Shown: in pieces, positions 24,934-33,919 of the stretch | Layout: each line of letters starts with the position of its first letter | Numbering within the stretch: the stretch's first letter is position 1 | From: CAYRIY01 sp964424335 | GTDB taxonomy: Bacteria > Bacillota > Limnochordia > DTU080 > RSA5 | DNA: 61,577 nt | Assembly: GCA_964424335.1 (NCBI GenBank) | Contig: CAYRIY010000008.1 | Location: forward strand, 1-61,577 | Reading direction: 5' to 3' | Notes under the pieces: model-generated | Seen by the model: the letters and a program-made list of their open reading frames with translations, nothing else | What the model was told of the DNA's origin: nothing | Databases searched by the model: none | Translations under genes and position numbers: made by a program

Positions 24934-26102
24934 TCGCCATCGATGTGCACACGGGGGACTCGGCTTGAGATGCTGCAGACCACCTCATAGTTGATGGTCC
25001 CCAGCATCTGGGCCAATTCGTCGGCTTCAATGCGCTCGGCCCCATATCGGCCGATGAGCACCGCATGGTCGCCGGGCGCAACCGCGTCGTTGCCGACATC
25101 GACGATTGCTTGGTCCATGCAGATGGCGCCGACGACAGGGTACCGCTTGCCTCGGATCAACACCGAGGCGCGGCCGCTAAGGAGCCTAGAAAATCCGTCG
25201 GCATAGCCTACGGGGAGCGCAGCGAGCGTCGTCTCCCGGACCGTCCGATGCCTACTGCCGTAACTGACGCTCACACCTTTCGGCACCCGCTTCACCGCTA
25301 CGACAGCGCTCTTCCACGTGAGCGCGGGCAAAAGGCGCGCCGCGCCATGCAAATGCGGTGACGGCAATAGCCCATACAGCGCAATGCCGACTCGGCACGC
25401 GTTTGTCCTTCCCGGATCGTGTTGCAGCAAGCCGCCTGAGTTGAGCGCGTGTTTCTGCGGCGGTCGGACGCCTCGTGCCTCAAGGGCCGTTAAGACGTCG
25501 TCGAACATTCGTAGCTGCCGGACGGTAAACGTGCGGTCTTCCTCATCCGCGGTGGCCAGGTGCGTGAAGACACCGTGTAAGTGCAAGGACTGGGCGTCTG
25601 CAATCGCCTTTGACGCCTCGATCGCTTCTTCCGGCCGCACGCCAAGTCGGCTCATCCCCGTATCGACTTTCAAGTGCGCCCGGAGACGATGGTTCGATCC
25701 GCTGCCCACGAGCGCCCTGGACTCCGCGCCGACGGCCTTTGCTTGCTCGTGGCTCGCGACCGTCACATCGAGCTGATGCTCCACGTAAGCCCGGGCCGTC
25801 CCCGGGACATACGCGCCCATGACCAAGATTTGACCGCCAATGCCCCCTCTTCGTAGGCCGATGCCCTCCTCGACCGTGGCTACCGCAAGGCCCGTCGCTC
25901 CCCCTGCGAGCGCCGCCCGGGCACACTCTACGGCCCCATGGCCGTAGGCGTTCGCCTTGACGACGGCAAAGAGGTTCAATCCCTTGGCGCGGGCAAGGCC
26001 CACCAACGCTCTGGCATTCCCACGCACGGCAGATAGATCGATCTCTGCCCAGGTCGGTCGAAATCGCTCTTCTGTGATGAGCTCGCGGTCATCGCGCGTC
26101 AT
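24930..26102 (-). CDS. alr: Alanine racemase
   Basis: This PLP enzyme makes D-alanine for peptidoglycan. The 390-residue protein has the PLP-binding Lys in VVKANAYGHG near residue 40 and the C-terminal-domain segments VSYGSRHRT (catalytic Tyr region) and GAICMDQAIVDVG. The ATG at 26102 overlaps the nnr stop by four bases (ATGA), so the two are coupled; the long upstream frame extension is a shadow of nnr. Its stop shares CTAG with the convergent regulator gene, leaving no room for a terminator between them. Confidence 0.96.
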   Translation of the reverse strand: MTRDDRELITEERFRPTWAEIDLSAVRGNARALVGLARAKGLNLFAVVKANAYGHGAVECARAALAGGATGLAVATVEEGIGLRRGGIGGQILVMGAYVPGTARAYVEHQLDVTVASHEQAKAVGAESRALVGSGSNHRLRAHLKVDTGMSRLGVRPEEAIEASKAIADAQSLHLHGVFTHLATADEEDRTFTVRQLRMFDDVLTALEARGVRPPQKHALNSGGLLQHDPGRTNACRVGIALYGLLPSPHLHGAARLLPALTWKSAVVAVKRVPKGVSVSYGSRHRTVRETTLAALPVGYADGFSRLLSGRASVLIRGKRYPVVGAICMDQAIVDVGNDAVAPGDHAVLIGRYGAERIEADELAQMLGTINYEVVCSISSRVPRVHIDGD

Positions 26103-27676
26103 CGCCTGGTCGCCCTCACTGCCCGCTCGAGCTCCGCAAACGCCTTGGCGACATGGAAGGCCGCGTCGGATGAGATCGTCCCGTGTAGGCCAAGTTCGTC
26201 GGCGCACAGCTCGCCCGCTCGCCCATGCACGTACGCGCCGAGCCCGCACGCCTCGCCTGGTCCGTATCCTTGCGCCAGGAGCCCTGCTATGACCCCGGTC
26301 AATACATCTCCTGTGCCCCCGGTCGCAAGTGCGTTGTTTCCCGACCCGTTGACGTATGTAGGACCCCCGGGGACAACCGTCACCGTAGGGCTTCCTTTGA
26401 GCAGCACGGTCGAATGCCATCGACCGGCAAGTTCGCCTGCTCTTTTGAGCGGAGCGAGTGGAAGAGCTCCCGGATCCGTTTCCAACAGTCGAGCCGCTTC
26501 CTTGGGATGCGGCGTCATCACCCGCACCTTTCCCCTGTTTACCTGCTCGGCTACGTTTGCTCCCAGCGCAGCCAACGCGTTGAGTCCGTCAGCATCGATC
26601 ACTGCAGGGCCGGTCCACCGCGCCAACGTGTCGCGCACCAATCGCTGAACGGCCTCGCCTTGCCCAAGTCCCGGCCCGATTGCGAGCACGTCTCCCTCTT
26701 TGAGTTTATCGAAAAGGAGTGAAACTGCGTCCTGCGCGAGGCTCCCACCTTGCTCGGGCAGCGGGATCGCCGTAGCCTCAGGGACGAGCGCTTGAATGGT
26801 CGGCGTGAGGGTCTCGGGACCCGCCCACACCACGAGCCCCGCGCCAGATCGCAACGCGCCCCTTGCCGTCAGGGCGGCGGCGCCCGCCATTCCGTACGTT
26901 CCGGCGACGACGACGACTCTGCCGAACGTGCCCTTGTGCCCGTCGTTTGGCCGGGGCTTCAACATATTGACGGCCTCTTCGCCGCGCACCCAAATCCGAT
27001 TGGTCGCTGACTCGACCAAAGGCCGCGGAAATCCGATGTCTACGACGTGAAGCGTGCCGCAGTACTCCCTCCCTGGAGCGAAGAGATGGCCGATCTTGGG
27101 AAGCCCAAAGGTCACCGTGACATCGGCATTCACCGCACCCGCCGGCGCCTCGGCCGTGTCCGCGCTGACGCCCGACGGGACATCGACCGAGACGACCCGG
27201 GCGCCAGAGTCGTTGATCGCGGCGATGATCCCTTTGTGGAGGGGCCTCAAAGGCCCGTGTATGCCAGTCCCGATCAGGGCGTCGACGACCGTGTCGGCCG
27301 TCTTGAGCGCGAAGCCCAGTTTCTTGATGTCCTGATCTGTAACGACCGCAATCGGGATCCCCATGCGCGAGGCCGTACGGAAGAACGCGGCGCTGTCGCC
27401 TTTTAGCCGTCCCGGTTCGGTGGCGAGGAAGATCCGCACCTTTGCTCCCCAGTTCCAAAGCGCCCTCGCCGCGACAAATCCGTCGCCTCCGTTGTTGCCC
27501 CCTCCGCATACCACATGGACGCGCGTGTCTCGCAAGTCACGGTCGCCGGCGCCGGCGACCGCTCGGGCCACTTCGAGCCCCGCCCGCTCCATGAGAGCCG
27601 CCGAGGGCAATCCGTACTCCTCGATCGCCCGCTTGTCAATCGCGCTCATTTCCTGGCCCGTGACGACCCGCACCAC
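26099..27676 (-). CDS. nnr: Bifunctional NAD(P)HX epimerase/dehydratase
   Basis: The enzyme repairs hydrated NAD(P)H. The N-terminal half (about residues 1-215) is the epimerase, with VHVVCGGGNNGGDGFVAARAL. The C-terminal half is the ADP-dependent dehydratase, with MTPHPKEAARLL, VLLKGSPTVTV and NNALATGGTGDVLTGVIAGLLAQG split over the ribokinase-like site. The length of 525 residues fits the fused form. The GTG start follows GGGAGG by five bases. It lies 15 bases after glmM and is coupled to alr. Confidence 0.95.
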   Translation of the reverse strand: MVRVVTGQEMSAIDKRAIEEYGLPSAALMERAGLEVARAVAGAGDRDLRDTRVHVVCGGGNNGGDGFVAARALWNWGAKVRIFLATEPGRLKGDSAAFFRTASRMGIPIAVVTDQDIKKLGFALKTADTVVDALIGTGIHGPLRPLHKGIIAAINDSGARVVSVDVPSGVSADTAEAPAGAVNADVTVTFGLPKIGHLFAPGREYCGTLHVVDIGFPRPLVESATNRIWVRGEEAVNMLKPRPNDGHKGTFGRVVVVAGTYGMAGAAALTARGALRSGAGLVVWAGPETLTPTIQALVPEATAIPLPEQGGSLAQDAVSLLFDKLKEGDVLAIGPGLGQGEAVQRLVRDTLARWTGPAVIDADGLNALAALGANVAEQVNRGKVRVMTPHPKEAARLLETDPGALPLAPLKRAGELAGRWHSTVLLKGSPTVTVVPGGPTYVNGSGNNALATGGTGDVLTGVIAGLLAQGYGPGEACGLGAYVHGRAGELCADELGLHGTISSDAAFHVAKAFAELERAVRATRR

Positions 27677-27691
27677 ATATGCCTCCCTTCG

Positions 27692-29047
27692 TCAGCCTAG
27701 CTCACGAGTAATGACGGTTGCGACCTCGTTCACGATCGCCTCCACATGCTCCTTCACTTCACCCTCGCCCATCACTCGGATGACGGGCTCCGTTCCCGAC
27801 GCACGCACAAAAAGGCGTCCCCTTCCCGCAAGGCGCGCCCGCGCCTTGCGCACCGCATCTTCGATCGCTTCATTCTCGCTTAGGCCCGCCTTGTCGGCGA
27901 CGGGCACATTGACGAGGATCTGGGGAAGGGGACTCATTACTTTTTTGAGTTCATGAAGTCCCTGCCCGAGACGGGAGGCGGTCTCAAGCAGCGCCAGGCC
28001 TGTCAACACTCCGTCTCCCGTCGTGTTGTGTTCAAGCAGGATCACGTGTCCGGACTGCTCCCCTCCGAGCGCGAGACCGTCTTTTAGCATCGCTTCGAGG
28101 ACGTACCGATCGCCTGCGGCGGTCTCGACCACCCGGCCCCCGGCCTTCTCCACGGCGAGTCGCAGTCCCAGGTTACTGTACACCGTAGCCGCCACCGAGC
28201 GCTTCGGCAGCTTGTCGCGCCGGAGTAGATCAAGGCCTAAAATCGCCAAGATGTGATCGCCTGTCACGATCTCTCCTTGCTCATCGACGGCGATCACGCG
28301 GTCGGCATCCCCGTCGAATGTAAGGCCGGCCCACGCTCCAAGCTCGACGACCGCGGATTGGGCCGCCTCCGGATGGGTCGATCCGCAACCTACGTTGATG
28401 TTCACACCCGTCGGCTCGGCGTTCAAAGTCACGACCTCGGCCCCAAATCGAGCCAAGACCTGAGGCGCCACCCGGGAAGCTGCTCCGTTGGCACAGTCGA
28501 TCACGATTTTCCGCCCTGATAGGTCGAAGTCAAAGATGCCGCTCAGGTAGTTTACGTAATCGTCGGCGAACGAGTCGGCCGCGCGGCGGGCGCCCACATC
28601 TCCAGCGACCGGGCGTGGAAGGTCATCGTTACCCGCTTGCATCCTTCGCACCTGCAACTCGATTTCGGCCTCTTGTTCGTCGGTCAATTTAAATCCGTCT
28701 GCCGAGAAAAACTTGATGCCGTTATCCTCGACCGGGTTGTGCGAAGCAGAGATCATGGCGCCTGCGTCAAAGTCGCCGCTTCTCGTGGCATACGCCACAC
28801 CCGGCGTCGGAATCACACCGGCCACCTCGCAGTCGACGCCCGCGGACGTGGCCCCAGCGATCAACGCGGCCTCGAGCATGTCGCCGGAGAGCCTCGTGTC
28901 CCGGCCGATCAAAAGCCGGGGACGCGTGCGCCCCCGGCCACTGGCGAGCAACGTACCAGCCGCCCGCCCAAGACAAAATGTGAGCTCGGGGGTTAGCTCT
29001 CGATTGGCTACACCGCGAACCCCGTCTGTACCAAAGAGTTTGGACAC
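27692..29047 (-). CDS. glmM: Phosphoglucosamine mutase
   Basis: The enzyme converts glucosamine 6-phosphate to the 1-phosphate for UDP-GlcNAc synthesis. The 451-residue protein begins KLFGTDGVRGVANREL, has the phosphoserine loop ISASHNPVEDNG near residue 100, the metal loop DGDADR and the C-terminal phosphate-binding RASGTEPVIRVM. The GTG start has an overlapping AAGGTGAT formed by the cdaR stop region. The cdaA-cdaR-glmM order is conserved in Bacillota, and GlmM can bind and inhibit CdaA there. Confidence 0.97.
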   Translation of the reverse strand: MSKLFGTDGVRGVANRELTPELTFCLGRAAGTLLASGRGRTRPRLLIGRDTRLSGDMLEAALIAGATSAGVDCEVAGVIPTPGVAYATRSGDFDAGAMISASHNPVEDNGIKFFSADGFKLTDEQEAEIELQVRRMQAGNDDLPRPVAGDVGARRAADSFADDYVNYLSGIFDFDLSGRKIVIDCANGAASRVAPQVLARFGAEVVTLNAEPTGVNINVGCGSTHPEAAQSAVVELGAWAGLTFDGDADRVIAVDEQGEIVTGDHILAILGLDLLRRDKLPKRSVAATVYSNLGLRLAVEKAGGRVVETAAGDRYVLEAMLKDGLALGGEQSGHVILLEHNTTGDGVLTGLALLETASRLGQGLHELKKVMSPLPQILVNVPVADKAGLSENEAIEDAVRKARARLAGRGRLFVRASGTEPVIRVMGEGEVKEHVEAIVNEVATVITRELG

Positions 29048-29051
29048 GCCA

Positions 29052-29762
29052 TCACCTTCCCAGGCTTACATCGCTGCCGAGCGCCGGAATTCCCGGCTCG
29101 CTTTCTTCGATCACGTACGCAATCTCGATCGTTCGCGTCGAAGTAGCCACCGACTCGACCGGACGCCCATGCTCATCAACCGGCTCTGCACTCGCCTGGA
29201 CGGAGGCTACCACCGCCATACCCGGTTGATATGCAGTCTGAGCTAATATATACGCAACCCGCGCCACTTCCGACTGCGCGCCGTACACGTCGACCGCACT
29301 CGGTTTGACGTCGAGCACACGCACCGACCATCCGGTCGGCACACCGACGACTGCGACACGGACGTCGACGGCGCGCTCCACGCGCGGTTCAAGGACGACT
29401 GTCACTTCACGGGGATTGATGCCTCCATGGCCGATGCCCGCGGGCATTCGCACTTGTACGGGCACTCGGTGCCGGCCGGCATCCAGGCCTTGCAAGTCGA
29501 CGAAAGCTTCGACATCGTCGGCTTGAAATGGTAACACCATTCTCGGGCCTTCTACCGTGATTTCGATCACTTGAGGCTCCGATGTAACTTCGAGCGCGTC
29601 CGGAATCCGTTCAAACGCCGCCTCGACTCGCACCGTGCGCCGATCGAGCACCAGATTCTGCTGTGGCGATCCGGTGGCGACCAGCCAGAGCGCCACAGCC
29701 ATCGCAAGCGCCAAAAGCCTCAACGAGACGTGCTGGATGTTCCTAAATCGCCATCGGCCCAC
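29052..29762 (-). CDS. cdaR: CdaA regulatory protein CdaR (YbbR-domain)
   Basis: The 236-residue protein has one N-terminal membrane helix (about residues 13-31) followed by two YbbR-type repeats facing outside; family members often have three or four, so this is a short form. CdaR modulates the diadenylate cyclase encoded just upstream. The GTG start lies three bases after the cdaA stop, with GAGGGA in the cdaA end serving as ribosome binding site. Confidence 0.9.
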   Translation of the reverse strand: MGRWRFRNIQHVSLRLLALAMAVALWLVATGSPQQNLVLDRRTVRVEAAFERIPDALEVTSEPQVIEITVEGPRMVLPFQADDVEAFVDLQGLDAGRHRVPVQVRMPAGIGHGGINPREVTVVLEPRVERAVDVRVAVVGVPTGWSVRVLDVKPSAVDVYGAQSEVARVAYILAQTAYQPGMAVVASVQASAEPVDEHGRPVESVATSTRTIEIAYVIEESEPGIPALGSDVSLGR

Positions 29763-29765
29763 GGA

Positions 29766-30551
29766 TCACAGTCCCTCCCTGCGGCCGAACGCAAGATTGA
29801 CATGAACTGCGAGCTCTTTCTTGATTCGCTCTCTGACGTCGTCTTCGGAGAGTCCCCGCTCGAGGCGCCCGGAACGAGCGACCGAGATAGCCCCTGTCTC
29901 TTCGGAAACGATGATGACGAGGGCGTCGGAATGCTCGGAGATCCCAAGCCCGGCCCTGTGGCGGGTGCCCAATTTTGTGCTCAAGTAAGGATTGTCCGTA
30001 AGCGGCAGAAAGCAACCGGCCGCGACGATTCGGTCGCCTCGCACGATGACCGCTCCGTCGTGGAGCGGCGTCTTCGGCGTGAAGATGTTGGCAAGCAGCT
30101 CGCCGCTCAAGGTGGCCTCGAGCCTTACGCCGCTCTCGACGTACTCTTCGAGGCCGACGTCGCGCTCGATGACGATGAGGGCGCCGGTGCGGGATTCTGA
30201 AAAGAGCCTCACCGTCCGCGCCAAGGTATCCGCGAGCTTGGCGATATCCTCGCCTCCGAGGCTGGTAAATCTGTTGAAGAGTTGTCCTCGGCCCAAATGC
30301 TCGAGGGCTCGGCGGAGCTCAGGATAAAAGACGATGGGAAGCGCAACAAGGAGAACCGTCGTTCCTTGATCCAAAATCCATCCGACGGTACGAAGCCCCA
30401 CCAGACCCGCAATGACGTTGGCGACGAGAAGGAGACCGATGCCTTTGAGGATCGCCGTCGCTCGAGTGCCGCGGATCAACATCATCAACTTGAAGAGGAA
30501 GAAAGCGACGATGAGGATGTCAACGGCGTCGATGGGGGTAAATGTGGGCAT
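29766..30551 (-). CDS. cdaA: Membrane diadenylate cyclase
   Basis: CdaA makes cyclic di-AMP from two ATP. Three N-terminal hydrophobic helices (within residues 5-90) precede the DAC domain, in which the DGA motif (PLHDGAVIVRGDRI) and the RHR motif (LGTRHRAGLGISE) are intact. The start is uncertain. I chose the ATG at 30551, with AGAGGTG about 12 bases upstream; a GTG five codons earlier overlaps that site. It follows cimA by about 40-55 bases containing a small hairpin without a T run, so it may be co-transcribed with the amino acid genes. Confidence 0.93.
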   Translation of the reverse strand: MPTFTPIDAVDILIVAFFLFKLMMLIRGTRATAILKGIGLLLVANVIAGLVGLRTVGWILDQGTTVLLVALPIVFYPELRRALEHLGRGQLFNRFTSLGGEDIAKLADTLARTVRLFSESRTGALIVIERDVGLEEYVESGVRLEATLSGELLANIFTPKTPLHDGAVIVRGDRIVAAGCFLPLTDNPYLSTKLGTRHRAGLGISEHSDALVIIVSEETGAISVARSGRLERGLSEDDVRERIKKELAVHVNLAFGRREGL

Positions 30552-30606
30552 GAACCGGGCGTCCACCTCTCGTGGGCAATATTCTTTTGCCCGAGGCCGT
30601 AATCCT

Positions 30607-32235
30607 TTACCCGGACTGGCCCACTACGTCGACAGGCGCGGCGGGCTCCGCATTGATGCGCATCAGGCCGTACTCGATGCTGTCGACCAACGCACGCCAA
30701 CTCGCCTCGATAATGTTGGTCGAAACGCCGATCGTACCCCAACTGCGACCGCCTTCGGTCGACGTGACGAGGACGCGCACTTTCGCTCCCGTGCCCGCGC
30801 GCTCGTTTAAGACGCGCACTTTGTAGTCGGCGAGCTTGATCCTGGAAATTGCAGGGTACACATACTGCAGCGCCTTCCGAAGCGCCGAATCGAGCGCGTT
30901 GACGGGACCGTTGCCGTCGGCCACCGTGTGAATGATCTGTTCGCCCACCCGCACTTTGATCGAAGCCTCGGCCGCCGGCTCGTCGTCTTGATCCCGCTTG
31001 TCGATGGTCATGCGAAAGCCCACCAGCTCAAAGTAGGGGCGGTAAATCCCGAGCGCCTTCTTTAGGATGAGCTCAAAGCTCCCTTCTGCGCCTTCGAAGT
31101 GGTACCCCTCGTGCTCGAGCTCCTTGACGGTGTTTACCACTTTGCGCAAAGCCGGGGAGTCTTTCTTGAGCTCGACATTGTACTCTTTGGCCTTGTAGAT
31201 GATGTTGCTCGCGCCCGAGAGCTCGGAGACGAGCACCCGCCGCCTGTTTCCTACACGTTCGGGAGGGATGTGTTCGTAGGTCTCCGGATGGCGCAGGAGC
31301 GCCGATACGTGCATTCCGCCTTTGTGGGCGAATACGCTCTGCCCCACAAATGGCTGACGGTTGTCGGGGGGCATGTTCGCAAGCTCGCTCACGTAACGTG
31401 AGAGCTCGGTAAGCTTTTCGACGCTCGCTTCAGGAACGCACGAGATGCCCATCTTGAGCTGAAGGTTGGGGATCACTTGCACGAGGTCGCAGTTGCCGCA
31501 TCGCTCGCCGAATCCGTTGATCGTCCCCTGCACCTGGACTGCGCCTGCCCGCACGGCCGCGAGCGCGTTTGCAACGCCAAGTCCTGAGTCGTTGTGGGTG
31601 TGAATGCCGACGGAGCCGCCAATGAGTTCGACGACGCGGCGCACGCCGTCCTCGATTTCGTGAGGGAGCCGCCCGCCATTTGTGTCGCACAGCACCAGCG
31701 TCCTCGCGCCGGCCCGCTTTGCTGCGCGGAGCGTTTCTAGTGCATACTCGGGATTGGCGCTGTAGCCGTCAAAGAAGTGTTCCGCGTCGTAGATGACTTC
31801 GAGGCCATGCTCGCGCAGGTACGCGATCGTCTCCTCGATCATCTTTACATTCTCTTCGAGCGTCGTTCGAATCGCATTGGTCACATGGAAATCCCATGTC
31901 TTGCCTACGATGGTTGCCACACGGACGCCCGATGCCAGGAGCGATCGGATGTTGTCGTCGTCCTCGACGGCAATGCCCGCACGCCTCGTCATGCTAAAAG
32001 CGGTAAGCACTGCGTTTTCGAGCTCCAGGTCTTTGGCCAGCGCGAAAAACTCAGCGTCCTTTGGATTGGAACCGGGCCATCCGCCCTCGATGAAATGAAT
32101 GCCAAATTGGTCGAGGCGTTGGCAAATCTTGATCTTATCCTCGACGGAAAACGAGATCCCTTCCCCTTGAGTTCCGTCGCGCAAGGTCGTGTCGTAAAGT
32201 TCTACATCGGACCTTATTGGTTTAGTGGCTGCCAA
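30607..32235 (-). CDS. cimA: (R)-citramalate synthase
   Basis: CimA condenses pyruvate and acetyl-CoA to citramalate, giving a threonine-independent route to isoleucine. The protein of about 542 residues has the HMGL-like TIM barrel (ELYDTTLRDGTQGEGISFSV, HTHNDSGLGVANA) and a LeuA-type C-terminal dimer domain. The GTQGEG pattern separates CimA from LeuA (GEQSPG). I chose the TTG at 32235 because GAGGTGA lies five bases upstream; a longer frame to 32259 lacks a binding site. It follows leuA by 58 bases. Confidence 0.92.
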   Translation of the reverse strand: MAATKPIRSDVELYDTTLRDGTQGEGISFSVEDKIKICQRLDQFGIHFIEGGWPGSNPKDAEFFALAKDLELENAVLTAFSMTRRAGIAVEDDDNIRSLLASGVRVATIVGKTWDFHVTNAIRTTLEENVKMIEETIAYLREHGLEVIYDAEHFFDGYSANPEYALETLRAAKRAGARTLVLCDTNGGRLPHEIEDGVRRVVELIGGSVGIHTHNDSGLGVANALAAVRAGAVQVQGTINGFGERCGNCDLVQVIPNLQLKMGISCVPEASVEKLTELSRYVSELANMPPDNRQPFVGQSVFAHKGGMHVSALLRHPETYEHIPPERVGNRRRVLVSELSGASNIIYKAKEYNVELKKDSPALRKVVNTVKELEHEGYHFEGAEGSFELILKKALGIYRPYFELVGFRMTIDKRDQDDEPAAEASIKVRVGEQIIHTVADGNGPVNALDSALRKALQYVYPAISRIKLADYKVRVLNERAGTGAKVRVLVTSTEGGRSWGTIGVSTNIIEASWRALVDSIEYGLMRINAEPAAPVDVVGQSG

Positions 32236-32293
32236 CGCCCTCACCTCGTATGCCTTCAAGATCTATCGCTTTGCACGACATCGTGCCGCTACT

Positions 32294-33853
32294 CTAAACC
32301 GATGCGGCCCGCTTTCCAACGCTTTGGTCGTCGCCCCCGGCGTTCACCTGGCGATCGTACACCATGCGGTTGATTGCCTGCAGGTACGCCCGAACGCTCG
32401 CCTCGATCACATCGGTGCTCGTGCCTCGCCCGATATACTGATGGCCGTTGTCGCGAATGCGAACGATGACCTCGCCCAGCGCATCAGTGCCGGCCGTTAC
32501 CCCTTGGAGGGAGTAGCTTTCGAGATTGGTCACAAGGCCCGTCACCCGATCGATCGCCCGGTACGCCGCGTCGACGGGACCGTCGCCGGTTGCGGCCTCT
32601 TGGATGACTTCGTCACCCTTGGCGATGCGGACCGTCGCCGTCGATACCGTCGTGTTGCCGGCCGTGACGTGGAGGTATTGCAAATTGAACATCTCCGGCG
32701 ATTGAACGATCTCCTCGTCGACGATGGCTTGAATATCTCTATCCGAGACGTGCTTCTTTTTGTCCGAAAGTGCGATGAATCGCTCGTATGCGCTGTCGAT
32801 GTCTTCTGGGCTGAGCTCGTAGCCGAGCTCCTTTAGGCGCTCTCTAAAGGCGTGCCTTCCCGAATGCTTCCCGAGCACGAGCCTGCTCTTTGGCAGCCCG
32901 ATGGACTGCGGCGTCATGATCTCGTAGGTCGTGGGCTCTTTCAAGAATCCATCCTGGTGGATGCCCGATTCGTGGGCGAAGGCGTTTTCGCCGACGATTG
33001 CCTTGTTGGGCTGGACGGAAATTCCAGTCAAAGCGCTGACGAGTCGGCTGGTGCGGTAGATGTGCTCGGTTTGAATCTTCGTATCGATGCCGTAATGATC
33101 CTGCCGCGTCCTCAGGGCCATCACGATCTCTTCCATTGCGGCGTTGCCCGCCCGCTCGCCGAGGCCGTTGATCGTGCATTCGATTTGGGTCGCTCCGGCT
33201 GCAGCGGCAGCAAGTGAGTTAGCCACCGCAAGGCCGAGGTCGTTGTGGCAATGAACGCTGATGACCGCTTTCTCGATCCCCGGCGTGTTTGCCAAAACGT
33301 ATTTGATCAAGCGCTCAAACTCCGACGGAGTCGTGTAACCGACCGTGTCCGGTATGTTGATCGTCGTGGCGCCTGCCTCGATGGCAACGCCGAAGACTTT
33401 GGTGAGAAAGTCCCAGTCGCTGCGCGTGGCGTCTTCCGCGGAGAACTCGACGTCGTCCACATACTTGCGAGCCAGGCGGACGGCGCTTTGTGCGAGTTCC
33501 ACCACTTCGTCCGGCTCTTTGCGCAGCTTGTACTTCATGTGGATCTCGGACGTCGCGATAAACGTGTGAATCCTTGGCTTTTCGGCCGGTTCCACGGCCG
33601 CGGCGGCTCGCTCGATGTCCTTTGGCAACACGCGGGCGAGTCCCGCAATGATCGGACCTTTGATGTTCTTTGCAACGGCGCGCACCGCCTCGAAATCCCC
33701 CGGGGAGGCAATCGGAAAACCGGCTTCAATCACATCGACGTTAAGCTGCGCTAGGTGCCGGGCGATCTCCAGCTTCTCTTCGGTGTTTAGATTGACCCCA
33801 GGAGACTGTTCACCATCGCGGAGCGTCGTATCGAAGATGCGAATGTGGTTCAT
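32294..33853 (-). CDS. leuA: 2-Isopropylmalate synthase
   Basis: LeuA condenses 2-oxoisovalerate with acetyl-CoA, the first leucine step. The 519-residue protein has IFDTTLRDGEQSPGVNLN at the N-terminus, the metal ligands in SVHCHNDLGLAVANS, and a complete C-terminal regulatory domain (about residues 380-500) where leucine feedback acts in the family. AGGGGGATG lies before the ATG. No leuB, leuC or leuD is in the window. It lies between serA and cimA in what looks like one long transcript. Confidence 0.95.
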   Translation of the reverse strand: MNHIRIFDTTLRDGEQSPGVNLNTEEKLEIARHLAQLNVDVIEAGFPIASPGDFEAVRAVAKNIKGPIIAGLARVLPKDIERAAAAVEPAEKPRIHTFIATSEIHMKYKLRKEPDEVVELAQSAVRLARKYVDDVEFSAEDATRSDWDFLTKVFGVAIEAGATTINIPDTVGYTTPSEFERLIKYVLANTPGIEKAVISVHCHNDLGLAVANSLAAAAAGATQIECTINGLGERAGNAAMEEIVMALRTRQDHYGIDTKIQTEHIYRTSRLVSALTGISVQPNKAIVGENAFAHESGIHQDGFLKEPTTYEIMTPQSIGLPKSRLVLGKHSGRHAFRERLKELGYELSPEDIDSAYERFIALSDKKKHVSDRDIQAIVDEEIVQSPEMFNLQYLHVTAGNTTVSTATVRIAKGDEVIQEAATGDGPVDAAYRAIDRVTGLVTNLESYSLQGVTAGTDALGEVIVRIRDNGHQYIGRGTSTDVIEASVRAYLQAINRMVYDRQVNAGGDDQSVGKRAASV

Positions 33854-33919
33854 GTTTCATCCCCCTAATAAGGCTTCGCTGCCCTTAAGAACACGTCCAA
33901 ACATTACGTGCGCCCGAAC

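Noticed and set aside
26103..26420. N-terminal extension of alr of about 106 codons
   Set aside because: Arg-rich shadow of nnr; the ATG at 26102 is coupled to the nnr stop and gives the normal alr start.
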